DNA of 64,000 nt, taken from positions 372,001-436,000 of the forward strand of contig NZ_QGTR01000003.1 in the NCBI RefSeq assembly GCF_003182275.1, written 5' to 3'. The first letter of the stretch is position 1; the number at the start of each line of letters is the position of its first letter. Of the stretch, positions 1 through 10,239 are shown piece by piece. Under the pieces are notes generated by a model, which worked only from the letters and a program-made list of their open reading frames with translations, was not told where the DNA came from and did not search any database. The DNA is from Hoeflea marina (lineage in GTDB: Bacteria; Pseudomonadota; Alphaproteobacteria; Rhizobiales; Rhizobiaceae). A program made the translations under genes and the position numbers.

Positions 1-99
1 AGCCGCATCGACGACGCCAAGATCGACACGGTGCTGTCAAATTCCTTCGGCTTCGGCGGCACCAACGCCACCCTCGTCTTCCAGCGGTTCAACGGGTAA
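1..99 (+). CDS. fabB: Beta-ketoacyl-ACP synthase I, 3' end only
   Basis: The first 32 codons in frame 1 run to a TAA at 97-99 and contain [14 protein letters not shown]. This is the C-terminal signature of the thiolase-fold condensing enzymes: the glycine-rich loop next to the second active-site histidine. The start lies outside the window. The next gene, 6 nt downstream, is the enoyl-ACP reductase fabI. In Rhizobiales fabI normally follows fabA-fabB, so fabB is more likely than fabF, although so short a fragment cannot separate the two. The enzyme extends acyl-ACP with malonyl-ACP in the cytoplasm. Confidence 0.8.
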   Translation, partial: SRIDDAKIDTVLSNSFGFGGTNATLVFQRFNG

Positions 100-105
100 C
101 ACTCC

Positions 106-912
106 ATGCAGGACATTCTCAAGGGCAAGCGCGGCCTCATCATGGGCGTCGCCAATGACCATTCGATCGCATGGGGCATTGCCAGAGCGGCCGCCGCCCA
201 GGGCGCGGAACTGGCCTTCAGCTACCAGGGCGAGGCGTTCGGCCGGAGGGTCAAGCCGCTGGCCGATTCAATCGGCTCCAAGCTGCTGCTGCCGTGTGAT
301 GTCGAGGACACGGACACCGTCGACGCGATGTTCGGCGAGATCAAGGACGCGTGGGGCGGACTGGACTTCGTCGTCCACGCCATCGGGTTTTCCGACCGCA
401 ACGAGCTCAAGGGGCTCTATGCCGACACGACGCGGGCCAACTTCTCCAGAACCATGGTGATCTCGGCCTTCTCGTTCACCGAGGTCGCCAAGCGCGCGGC
501 AGACCTGATGGGCGACGGCGGCTCGATGCTGACGCTGACCTATGGCGGCTCCACCCGGGTGATGCCGAACTACAACGTGATGGGCGTGGCCAAGGCGGCG
601 CTGGAAGCCAGCGTGCGCTATCTGGCGGCCGATTACGGTCCGCGCAACATCCGCGTCAATGCCATCTCGGCAGGCCCGATCCGGACGCTGGCGGGCGCTG
701 GCATCGGCGACGCGCGTGCCATGTTCGCCTATCAGAAGAAGAACGCGCCGCTCAGGCGCACCGTCGACATCGACGATGTCGGCAAGTCGGCGCTCTACCT
801 GCTCTCCGACATGTCCTCCGGCGTCACCGGCGAAGTCCATTTCGTCGATTCCGGCTTCAACATCACCTCGATGCCCTGCCTGGACGAACTGAAGAAAGCC
901 GACACCGAGTAG
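106..912 (+). CDS. fabI: Enoyl-[acyl-carrier-protein] reductase (NADH), FabI
   Basis: This short-chain dehydrogenase fold protein of 268 aa reduces trans-2-enoyl-ACP to acyl-ACP, the last step of each fatty acid elongation cycle. The N-terminal nucleotide-binding segment has GLIMGVANDHSIAWGIA, the FabI version of the Rossmann glycine motif. The catalytic pair is the Tyr-x6-Lys spacing in NYNVMGVAKAALE, followed by RVNAISAGPIRTLA, both typical of FabI. The length matches the family (about 260-275 aa). It starts 6 nt after the preceding condensing-enzyme stop, so the two are surely cotranscribed. It is the usual target of triclosan and diazaborines. Confidence 0.97.
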   Translation: MQDILKGKRGLIMGVANDHSIAWGIARAAAAQGAELAFSYQGEAFGRRVKPLADSIGSKLLLPCDVEDTDTVDAMFGEIKDAWGGLDFVVHAIGFSDRNELKGLYADTTRANFSRTMVISAFSFTEVAKRAADLMGDGGSMLTLTYGGSTRVMPNYNVMGVAKAALEASVRYLAADYGPRNIRVNAISAGPIRTLAGAGIGDARAMFAYQKKNAPLRRTVDIDDVGKSALYLLSDMSSGVTGEVHFVDSGFNITSMPCLDELKKADTE

Positions 913-1074
913 CTCGAGACTTGACCGCGGGCCAGATCTGAAGTCCCGGATTGCGCGATCCGCGGCTTCCGCCGCCGGCCCCACGGCGATGTACCGTGCC
1001 GGTCGCCCCGTCCGACGGGTCGTGTCCGGCGCATCCGCCTCTGCAAGACGAACTTCAACTGCTTCGCCGACCGC

Positions 1075-3177
1075 CTATGCTCCGGACGGTCCCCCGACCG
1101 GTTCCGCCGCGATCGCGCGGGCGATTTCCGTGGCCAGCTGTTGCTGCGAATAAGGCTTGCTCAGGCGGGGAATGCCGAGATCCATGCCGGCGGGAAGTTC
1201 CGCATAGCCGGTGGCGAGCAGAATGGGAATGTCCGGGCGCAACCGGCGCGCCTCGCGAGCGAGTTCCGCGCCGGTCATGCGCGGCATCGAATAGTCGGTG
1301 ATGATCAGGTCGAACTTCTCGCCGCTCTCCAGGATCTTCAGTGCCTGTTCGCCTGAATTGGCCTCCACCACCTCGTGGCCGAGATCCTCCAGCATGTCGA
1401 CCGAACTCATGGCGATGAGCACGTCGTCATCGACCATGAGAATCCGGCGCACCGGTGCGTCGGCCATGCCGTCCGGTGCCGCGGTCTCCACCCGGTCCGC
1501 GGCCTCTGGCCGATCCGCGGCCCCAACTGCCGCCGGTATCCAGAGTTCCGCGGTGGTGCCCTGTCCCACCGCACTCTGCAGCTTCAGCATGCCCTCGAGC
1601 TGGATCGCCAGTCCGTGAATCATCGACAGGCCCAGGCCTGTGCCCTTGCCCAGTTCCTTGGTGGAGAAAAAGGGGTCGATCGCCCTTTCCAGCGTTGCCT
1701 CATCCATTCCCTGGCCGTTGTCGGAGACGGTGAGCACGACATAGCGCCCCTCGGCGATGTCGCCGCCCCGGACGACATCGACCTGTCGCAGCCCGATGCG
1801 GATCGTGCCGCCGCCGGTGATCGCATCGCGGGCGTTGACGACGAGATTGAGCAGAGCCAGTTCCACCTGGTTGGCATCGGCCAGTGCAGGCGGCAGCCCT
1901 TCCGCAAGCTCGGTCTCCACGGTGACACCCCCGCCCACCGAGCGGCGGAGCAGATCCTCCATGCCGGTCACAAGTCTGCCCATGTCGACCGGAGCCACCC
2001 GCAGGTCCTGACGGCGGGCGAATGCGAGCAGACGCTGGGTCAGCGAGGCGCCGCGACGCGCGCCCTGGACGGCGCCGTCGATCAGGCGCAGTGCCCGGGC
2101 GTCCTGGTCGACATGTTTCTGCAGCAGTTCGAGGTTGCCAAGCACCGCCATCAGCAGATTGTTGAAATCATGCGCCACGCCGCCGGTGAGTTGGCCGATC
2201 GCTTCCATCTTCTGGGCCTGGCGCAACTGCTCCTCGGCCCGCTGGCGCTGGGCGATCTCGGCCATGGTGTCTGCGTGGGCCGCCTCGAGCTCGGCCGTGC
2301 GCCTGGCCACGCGCTCCTCCAGCATTTCGTTGATCTGCCGCTGCGACGCTTCCGCGAGCTTCCGCTCGGTGACGTCGGCTGCAACCCCAATCATCCGCAC
2401 CTGCCTTCCGTTGCGCTCCCGGTACGCCTGGGCGCGGATTTCCGACCAGTGCTCCGAACCGTCCGGCCAGACCGTCCGGCATTCGACAGCGAAATCGCTG
2501 CCCGTTCCGATGGCGCGGCCAAGCGCCTTCCAGACCCGTCGGCGTTCGTTGCGGTGAATGGCGGCGAACAGATCGCGATAGGAGAAATCTGCATCGACGG
2601 AACGGCCGAAGATCGCCTTGCAGGTGGCAGAGGTGGTCAGCACCCGTGTGGCGTTGTCGAGTTCCCAAGTCCCCAGATGGCCGGCCTGAAGCGCGGTCTG
2701 CAGGCGACGCTCGCCGTCATCGAGCGCCGCGATCTGCAGCCGCGCCTGATACTGCCGCCGCCGCCCGCGGAGGGCGCTGCGCGCCAGGCTGATGAAACTG
2801 GTGGCGTGGAAGGGGCGTTCGAGAAAACTGACATTGCCGAGCACTTCGGAGAGCCTGGCGGCGGCGGGATTGCGTTCCGGACCCCCGCCGCGTTGGGTGA
2901 GCACGATGAAGGGCAGGTCGGACCAACTGGGCTGCCGGGTGATCCAGCCGGCTAGGTCCTTGAGATCGGCGTTGCGCAGCGTTTCCTCGGTGATGACCGC
3001 AAAGGAGATGTCCTCGCTCAGGCCCGCGAGCAGAGCGGGCAGGTCCCGCACCGGCCTGGCCGTGACGCCCGCCTCGGCGACCAGCGAGCCGGCGATCTGG
3101 GCGTCACGGCCCGCTGGCGCGAAGATCAGAGCGATGGCTTGCCGGTCAGGAATGGTCGGCACTCCCGCTGTCACCAT
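1075..3177 (-). CDS. Hybrid histidine kinase: pseudo-receiver, PAS, HisKA, HATPase, receiver
   Basis: A cytoplasmic sensor kinase of 700 aa with no membrane segment. Residues about 14-137 look like a receiver fold but lack the acidic pocket and phospho-acceptor Asp. Residues 155-273 form a PAS domain ending in the PAC-like segment [10 protein letters not shown], followed by a coiled coil (about 275-325). The HisKA box has VAHDFNNL with His336. The ATPase domain has Asn448, SDNGQGM and [10 protein letters not shown]-terminal receiver (about 577-695) has its acidic pair at MVDDD and acceptor Asp628. The start ATG at 3177 lies inside the end of the KaiC-like gene (32-nt overlap). A longer reading from 3255 begins in unrelated KaiC sequence and was not chosen. 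Translational coupling to the KaiC-like ATPase suggests they signal together; the ligand and output partner are unknown. Confidence 0.88.
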   Translation of the reverse strand: MVTAGVPTIPDRQAIALIFAPAGRDAQIAGSLVAEAGVTARPVRDLPALLAGLSEDISFAVITEETLRNADLKDLAGWITRQPSWSDLPFIVLTQRGGGPERNPAAARLSEVLGNVSFLERPFHATSFISLARSALRGRRRQYQARLQIAALDDGERRLQTALQAGHLGTWELDNATRVLTTSATCKAIFGRSVDADFSYRDLFAAIHRNERRRVWKALGRAIGTGSDFAVECRTVWPDGSEHWSEIRAQAYRERNGRQVRMIGVAADVTERKLAEASQRQINEMLEERVARRTAELEAAHADTMAEIAQRQRAEEQLRQAQKMEAIGQLTGGVAHDFNNLLMAVLGNLELLQKHVDQDARALRLIDGAVQGARRGASLTQRLLAFARRQDLRVAPVDMGRLVTGMEDLLRRSVGGGVTVETELAEGLPPALADANQVELALLNLVVNARDAITGGGTIRIGLRQVDVVRGGDIAEGRYVVLTVSDNGQGMDEATLERAIDPFFSTKELGKGTGLGLSMIHGLAIQLEGMLKLQSAVGQGTTAELWIPAAVGAADRPEAADRVETAAPDGMADAPVRRILMVDDDVLIAMSSVDMLEDLGHEVVEANSGEQALKILESGEKFDLIITDYSMPRMTGAELAREARRLRPDIPILLATGYAELPAGMDLGIPRLSKPYSQQQLATEIARAIAAEPVGGPSGA

Positions 3178-4651
3178 CGAGAAGCGGAGCCTTGTCGACC
3201 AGAACGGGAACACCGCGCAGGACCCCCTGGAACCCCGCCAGCGGCTCGCCGACAATCAGACCTTGATCGGTGACCTTGAACTCGCGAATGGTGTCCTCGT
3301 GCCGTCCCGTCCGCTTCTTGATGACGGAGACGGCGCGGCGCACCTTGCCGGCAGCCTCGAAGTAGCGCAGCAGCACGACGGTATCAGCCAGATAGGTAAC
3401 GTCGACCGGCGACTTCATGTCCCCGAAGAGACCATGCTGGGCGACCGTCAGAAAGGTGTTGGCGCCCTGGCGGTTGAGATACTGCAGCAGTTCGTGCATG
3501 TGCAGGATCAGCGCGTTCTCTTCCGGCATCGACGCCTGGTAGCCGTTGACGGAGTCTATTACCACGGTCTTGGCGTCGAAGGTGGCAACGGTCCGGCGGA
3601 CCCGCTGGGCGAATTCGCCCGGCGAGAGTTCCGCCGCGTCGAGCTGTTCGATGTGAATGCGGCCCTCGTCGCGCAGCCGCTCAAGGTCCATGCCCATGGA
3701 GCTGGTGCGCGAAAACAACAGTCCCAGTTCCTCATCGAAGATGAAGACTGCGGCGCGTTCCCCACGCTCCACGGCGGCCATGACAAATTGAAGCGCGAAC
3801 AGGCTCTTGCCCGTGCCGGCCGGACCGATGAGCAGCGTGCTGGAGCCCCGCTCGACGCCGCCGCCGAGCAGCCCGTCGAAGGCCGGTAGCCCGCTCGAGA
3901 GCATCGTGCGGGCGAAGCTGGTGCGGTGCTCGAGGGCTCGCAGCCGCGGAAACACTTCCACCCCGCCGGTGGAGATGACGAAATCATGATAGCCGCCGCG
4001 GAAGGCCTGGCCGCGGTACTTGATGACGCGCAGCCGGCGACGTTCGGAGCCGTAATTGGGCGCCAGTTCCTCGAGGTGGATGACGCCGTGGACGACGCTG
4101 TGAACGGTCTTGTCGAGCACGTCGGAAGTCATGTCGTCCAGCACCAGCACGGTGGCCCCGGACTTGGCGAAGAAATGCTTGAGCGCCAGGATCTGCCGGC
4201 GGTAGCGCAGCGAACTCTGCGCCAGCAGGCGTATTTCCGAGAGGCTGTCGATGACCACGCGGCGCGGCCTGACGCGCTCGAAGGATTCAAAGATGAGCTT
4301 TGTCGTCTCGCCGAGTTCCAGGTCGGAGGAATACAGCAGACTCTGCTGCTGCTCGGTATCGAGCAGGCTCTCGGGCGGGACGAGCTCGAAGATCTCGATC
4401 CCCTCGCCCAGCTCCATGTTGTGGGAGGCGGCGCTGTCGCGCAGTTCCTGCTCCGTCTCGGACAGGGTGATGTAGAGACAGCGTTCGCCGAGCTTGGCGC
4501 CCTCGATCAGGAACTGCAGCGAGATCGTCGTCTTACCGGTGCCCGGGGTGCCTTCGATGAGAAAGACATGCTCTCGCGACAGCCCGCCTGCGAGAATATC
4601 ATCCAGCCCCTGCACTCCTGTGAGGGCTTTGGTGTGGAGGCCTTGGGCCAT
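3146..4651 (-). CDS. kaiC: KaiC-like tandem RecA-fold ATPase
   Basis: A 501-aa protein with two RecA-type domains, as in the cyanobacterial clock protein KaiC (519 aa). The Walker A motifs are GTPGTGKT near residue 34 and GPAGTGKS near residue 276, with Walker B-like VVIDS at about 132 and 363. The KaiC signature RRAVSVIKKRTGRHEDTIREF is near the C-terminus. The phosphorylation pair Ser431-Thr432 of Synechococcus KaiC aligns by eye with Thr419-Tyr420 here (VDVTYLADTVVLL). The start ATG at 4651 has a good GAAGGAG site; the upstream in-frame ATG at 4699 has none. The gene overlaps a hybrid kinase and no kaiA or kaiB is present. A true clock role is not implied; members of this class in other bacteria are linked to stress or light signalling. 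Confidence 0.9.
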   Translation of the reverse strand: MAQGLHTKALTGVQGLDDILAGGLSREHVFLIEGTPGTGKTTISLQFLIEGAKLGERCLYITLSETEQELRDSAASHNMELGEGIEIFELVPPESLLDTEQQQSLLYSSDLELGETTKLIFESFERVRPRRVVIDSLSEIRLLAQSSLRYRRQILALKHFFAKSGATVLVLDDMTSDVLDKTVHSVVHGVIHLEELAPNYGSERRRLRVIKYRGQAFRGGYHDFVISTGGVEVFPRLRALEHRTSFARTMLSSGLPAFDGLLGGGVERGSSTLLIGPAGTGKSLFALQFVMAAVERGERAAVFIFDEELGLLFSRTSSMGMDLERLRDEGRIHIEQLDAAELSPGEFAQRVRRTVATFDAKTVVIDSVNGYQASMPEENALILHMHELLQYLNRQGANTFLTVAQHGLFGDMKSPVDVTYLADTVVLLRYFEAAGKVRRAVSVIKKRTGRHEDTIREFKVTDQGLIVGEPLAGFQGVLRGVPVLVDKAPLLDGDSGSADHS

Positions 4652-4999
4652 GAGAACTCCTTCGAAAATCCCTTGCGCCGACCTGAGCGGCGAAAACAAT
4701 TACGACCGAACGCTTCTCGCGGACGAACCCGGGGTTCGACAGACGCATGGAGAATGGCCGGCGACACCCGGTAAGTCGAGTGCCTGTATGGAATGCACAT
4801 GACACAATTTTGTTCCCGACGGCCTCTGCCGGTCTGGCCGTGACGAAAGCCACGGGCGGCTCCGCGCGGGCAGGCCGCGTCAGGGAGCGGCTCCGGTTCG
4901 AGGACAGTCAGCATGCCGAAAACCCGGATCCGGCATCGGGGCGCCTGTCAGCGCGCAGTCTGGATTGCCGATTCGGTGCGGCGCGTGATAATCTGGGCC
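4652..4999. other. Intergenic region between divergent kaiC-like gene and small membrane protein gene
   Basis: These 348 nt separate two divergently read genes and must carry both promoters. Apart from the GAAGGAG ribosome site of the kaiC-like gene, just left of 4665, I see no convincing -35/-10 pair, operator palindrome or terminator. Reading frames on both strands have no family resemblance and look like by-products of high GC. Confidence 0.5.
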
Positions 5000-5503
5000 A
5001 TGCTCAAGGTCTTCACCGTGTCCCGGTTGCTCATCGCAACACTTGTCCTGCTGATCGTGGCGTTCGGCATCGGCTGGCTGACGCGCGAGAACCCCGCCGA
5101 CCGGCCCTATCTCAAGATTACCGGCTCGGGGTTCATCTTCAACTACCGCGTGGCCAAGGCCTTTTATGGCTTCACCGCCTATCTCGACCGGCCGGTGGCG
5201 AACTATTCGCGCATCGACGCCGAGTTCGAGGATCCGTCAGGTGGCCCGCCGATCGTGCTGAGCGAGAAGCTGTCGCCCCGATCAAAGGTCTACTCCTTCC
5301 ACACGCCGCCGGTGACCGGGGTCGTCAAGGGCAAGCCCTATTCCGTGCATGTGCGGCTTGTCCGCCACGGCGACAACGCGGTCCTGCATGACGAGGTCTT
5401 CACCATTGCCTCGCAACTGGACGGTTCGATCCTGCCGGAAAAGCCGCTGACGATCGGCCCTGGCTATCACCGCAATCCGGACCTGGCCGTCCCCGACATC
5501 TGA
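5000..5503 (+). CDS. Membrane-anchored protein of unknown function
   Basis: A 167-aa protein starting at an ATG at 5000 (MLKVFTVSRLL). The upstream in-frame ATG at 4913 would add 29 basic residues before the membrane segment and is less likely. No clear ribosome site is visible for either. Residues about 5-24 (VSRLLIATLVLLIVAFGIGW) form one hydrophobic helix with few charges, which I read as an N-terminal anchor with the rest in the periplasm. The remainder is predicted beta-rich and has no motif I recognise. It lies alone between the kaiC-like gene (divergent) and the pnp terminator (convergent), so context gives no function. Codon use resembles its neighbours. Confidence 0.7.
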   Translation: MLKVFTVSRLLIATLVLLIVAFGIGWLTRENPADRPYLKITGSGFIFNYRVAKAFYGFTAYLDRPVANYSRIDAEFEDPSGGPPIVLSEKLSPRSKVYSFHTPPVTGVVKGKPYSVHVRLVRHGDNAVLHDEVFTIASQLDGSILPEKPLTIGPGYHRNPDLAVPDI

Positions 5504-5533
5504 GGACGCCTGCCGATGCAGGCCAGGGGTCGC

Positions 5534-5564
5534 AAAAAGCCCCCGGAGCTTTCGATCCGGGGGC
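5534..5564 (-). terminator. Intrinsic terminator of the nusA-pnp block
   Basis: A 9-bp perfect stem (5539-5547 with 5556-5564, GCCCCCGGA/TCCGGGGGC) with an 8-nt loop. It is followed, in the minus-strand direction, by five T residues (AAAAA at 5534-5538 on the plus strand). It lies 47 nt after the pnp stop codon, so it ends minus-strand transcription. There is no T-run on the plus side, so it should not terminate the opposing gene efficiently. Confidence 0.88.
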
Positions 5565-5611
5565 CTGGCAACGCTTGGGATGATGGGCGGCTCGCGCCGC
5601 CCCGCCGGGGC

Positions 5612-7732
<2,121 letters not shown>

Positions 7733-8100
7733 AGTCAGTCCTTCGTAATGGCGCATCAGGGGTCGGCGCGGTTCCGGCCGGATTCCCCTCATGTCCCTGT
7801 GGGCGCGGGCGCATCACGGGCAAGACAGCAGGACGCTCCGGTATCGGGCGCGGCGGTTTGCCGTTCCCTCCGCCGGCTCTCCCGGCGTGGTGCCGCTTGA
7901 GCGGCGAGCATCCGGCAATCCTGCCCCATGACGGGCGATCGCTGGGTGTCTGATGCCGGACTGGCCGGCCCTTGCAGACGGTTTTGCACATTTCCGGCCC
8001 TGCCCTGAGGAAGACCCGGTGCGCGTGCCGCGCGTGTGAAGCCGGTGTCGGCTTCGGAAAATGACGGCGGGCGGGCCGGGGGCCTGCCCGCCGAAAGCAA
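7733..8100. other. rpsO-pnp intergenic region
   Basis: 368 nt between rpsO and pnp on the same strand. It holds the GC-rich hairpin annotated at 8059-8093, just after rpsO, and the pnp ribosome site at about 7745. In enterobacteria this interval carries the pnp promoter and an RNase III hairpin for autoregulation. A similar role is likely here, but I see no second strong hairpin or clear promoter hexamers. Confidence 0.5.
8059..8093 (-). terminator. GC-rich hairpin after rpsO (weak terminator or attenuator)
   Basis: An 8-bp stem CGGCGGGC/GCCCGCCG (8065-8072 with 8086-8093) lies 7 nt beyond the rpsO stop. In the minus-strand direction it is followed by TCATTTT. The T-run is short and interrupted, so partial termination or mRNA 3'-end protection between rpsO and pnp is more likely than a full stop. 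Confidence 0.55.
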
Positions 8101-8370
8101 TTAGCGGCGGATGCCCAGACGCGCGATGAGATCGGTGTACCGCTTCTCATCCTGGCGACGGACATAATCAAGCAGGGACCGACGGGTGGAGACGAGCGTC
8201 AGAAGCCCGCGCCGCGAGTGGTTGTCCTTCTTGTGTTCCTTGAAGTGACCGGTCAGGTTGGTGATCCGTTCGGTGAGAATGGCAACCTGAACTTCCGGCG
8301 AACCGGTATCACCGGGCTTCGTCGCATATTCTTCAATCAGCGCAGCCTTGCGCTCAGCAGTGATCGACAT
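8101..8370 (-). CDS. rpsO: 30S ribosomal protein S15
   Basis: An 89-aa protein, the standard S15 length, that binds the central domain of 16S rRNA early in small-subunit assembly. The sequence shows the family core [17 protein letters not shown] and [24 protein letters not shown]. The start ATG at 8370 has an AAGGA site 8 nt upstream. It lies between truB and pnp, the usual order. S15 commonly represses its own translation by binding its leader; the 375-nt upstream gap could hold such a structure. Confidence 0.99.
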   Translation of the reverse strand: MSITAERKAALIEEYATKPGDTGSPEVQVAILTERITNLTGHFKEHKKDNHSRRGLLTLVSTRRSLLDYVRRQDEKRYTDLIARLGIRR

Positions 8371-8745
8371 CGTTTTATCCTTTCGTTCGGGATGGATATG
8401 GCGCCGACGGCCGGGATGTCGTCCAGCAGCGGCCTCGGATGTCCAAGCGGCAAACCGCGACGGACGGCTGGCCTATAGGGCAATTCCCTTCGAAAGGAAA
8501 GGAAAATGTGGCCGGCGCCCCGGAGCCGCGCCGGCTGCGAAGGCCGGAATGGCGGGGATTCGCCGCCTGTGGCGGAGCTGGCGCTGCACGGACGCCGCGA
8601 CCGCCCGGTTTGCACGAGACTTCGATCCGTGGCCGAAAAAAGCGCGGTTGGGGCGGTAGCGGCCGACCATTCTGGTCTTCCCGGCGCGGGTCGGGCTGAG
8701 CGATCACACCACCGGGGCAAGACGCAAGGCCGGGTGCCGACCTGA
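8371..8745. other. truB-rpsO intergenic region
   Basis: 375 nt between truB and rpsO. It contains the rpsO ribosome site close to 8380 and presumably a separate rpsO promoter, because the gap is longer than elsewhere in the block. A long-loop inverted repeat (CCGACC near 8667 and GGTCGG near 8693) has no T-run and was not called a terminator. No protein-like reading frame stands out. Confidence 0.45.
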
Positions 8746-9681
8746 TCAGCCCTTGAACACGCGCTTGGGACGGAACTCCCCGCCGCGGATTTCGCCGAGC
8801 GCCACCAGGGAGCCTCGGGCAAAGGCACCGGCATCGTCGCATTCCACCGGCGCATCGCGGCCGCGCAGGATGATGGGGTTGCCCATTCGCAGCTTGTAGG
8901 CCTGTTCGTCGGTGATCATGATGCGCGGCAGCATCGACAGCGCCTGGCCGACATCGATCAGATAGGCGTCGAGCGCGGCGAGCCGTTCGTCCTCGTCCGC
9001 GACCTCCTCCAGCGCCACCAGATCGGCTAGTGCCACCATTGCAGCCTCGTCGAACGGGGCGACCATCGAGCGCCGAAGACTGGAGACATGCCCGTAGCAG
9101 CCGAGATCCCGGCCGAAATCGCGCGCCAGCGAGCGGACATAGGTCCCCTTGCCGCATTCGACCTCGAAGACGGCATGGTCGGCGTCGGGGCAGGCGAGAA
9201 GCGTGATGCGGTGAATCTCGACCTCGCGGGTCGGCAGTTCCACCTCCTCGCCCGCGCGGGCCATGTCATAGGCTCGCTCGCCGGCGATCTTGACGGCGGA
9301 AAAACGCGGCGGCACCTGCTCGATGGCGCCGGTGTAATCCGGCAGCAGCGCCTCGATGGCGGCACGGTCCGGACGGGTCCCGGAAGCGGCGATGACAGCA
9401 CCCTCCAGGTCGTCGGTGCTGCGTTCCTCGCCCCAGGCGACGGTGAATTCATAGACCTTGCGTCCGTCCATCACATAGGGGACGGTCTTGGTGGCGTCGC
9501 CGAGCGCAATCGGCAGCATGCCCGACGCCAGCGGATCGAGCGTGCCGGCATGGCCGGCCTTCTCGGCCTTGAACAGCCACTTGATCTTGGAGACCGCCTC
9601 GGTCGAACCGAAATCCCATGGCTTGTCGAGGATCAGCCAGCCCGAGATCGGTCGGCCCTTGTTCTTTCCGCGCCGGCCCAT
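8746..9681 (-). CDS. truB: tRNA pseudouridine(55) synthase
   Basis: A 311-aa enzyme that isomerises U55 in the T-loop of tRNAs. The N-terminal catalytic motif [14 protein letters not shown] holds the catalytic Asp, and [18 protein letters not shown] is the usual opening. The C-terminal PUA-like part includes [33 protein letters not shown]. The ATG at 9681 sits one nucleotide after the rbfA stop (TGAGATG), which indicates coupling and excludes the upstream in-frame start at 9747. It belongs to the infB-rbfA-truB-rpsO run. Length and motifs are normal. Confidence 0.97.
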   Translation of the reverse strand: MGRRGKNKGRPISGWLILDKPWDFGSTEAVSKIKWLFKAEKAGHAGTLDPLASGMLPIALGDATKTVPYVMDGRKVYEFTVAWGEERSTDDLEGAVIAASGTRPDRAAIEALLPDYTGAIEQVPPRFSAVKIAGERAYDMARAGEEVELPTREVEIHRITLLACPDADHAVFEVECGKGTYVRSLARDFGRDLGCYGHVSSLRRSMVAPFDEAAMVALADLVALEEVADEDERLAALDAYLIDVGQALSMLPRIMITDEQAYKLRMGNPIILRGRDAPVECDDAGAFARGSLVALGEIRGGEFRPKRVFKG

Positions 9682-9682
9682 C

Positions 9683-10150
9683 TCAGGCCTTCGTCTCGTC
9701 GGAGCCGCCCTGGTCGACCGCATCGGCATCCGCTTCCTCCGCGCCATCGGTCGCGACGTCGTGGTGATCGAGATCGCGGGCGACCGCAGGCGACTTCAGC
9801 AGGTCATCGATGTGCTTGTAATTGGCGAAGCTGGTGTCGTCGCGGAAGCGCAGTTCGGGAATGTTGCGCATCTGCCTGAGATCAGGCGAGACGCGGCCGC
9901 GAATGAAGCGGGCATGCTTGTTCAGCGCCGCGATGGTGCCGGCGTGGTCCTCGACGCCGAGCGGCGTGACGAAAGCCGTGGCGACCATCAGGTCGGGGGA
10001 CATACGCACTTCGGTGACGGAGATGAGCGTGTTGGAGAGCACCGGATCGCGGACGTCGCCGCGCTGCAGCACCTTGGTGATGGCGACACGCACCTGTTCT
10101 CCGACGCGCAACATGCGCTGGGACGGAGCGGAGGATGTGGGTTTGGGCAT
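9683..10150 (-). CDS. rbfA: Ribosome-binding factor A
   Basis: A 155-aa KH-like protein that helps mature the 5' end of 16S rRNA and the 30S subunit, especially in the cold. The family core is visible: [29 protein letters not shown], the central [12 protein letters not shown] segment and [11 protein letters not shown] near the end of the fold. An acidic tail rich in Asp and Glu (about residues 130-155) extends past the domain, as in many alphaproteobacterial members. The start ATG at 10150 is preferred over 10195 because it sits close to the conserved domain. It lies between infB and truB and is coupled to truB. Confidence 0.95.
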   Translation of the reverse strand: MPKPTSSAPSQRMLRVGEQVRVAITKVLQRGDVRDPVLSNTLISVTEVRMSPDLMVATAFVTPLGVEDHAGTIAALNKHARFIRGRVSPDLRQMRNIPELRFRDDTSFANYKHIDDLLKSPAVARDLDHHDVATDGAEEADADAVDQGGSDETKA

Positions 10151-10239
10151 GGGAAATCCAACCGTTCTTGCGGGCGCGGCAGCCTGGAGATGCAAGCCAG
10201 GGAACCGGCCGGGCTGATCGGCCCGACCGGTTCAATGCA

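Noticed and set aside
3178-3255. Longer N-terminus of the hybrid kinase
   Set aside because: The extra 26 codons lie entirely within the KaiC-like coding region, have no conserved residues, and an ATG at 3177 gives a normal protein start.
8667-8698. Inverted CCGACC/GGTCGG in the truB-rpsO gap
   Set aside because: The loop is about 19 nt and no T-run follows on either strand, so it does not qualify as a terminator.
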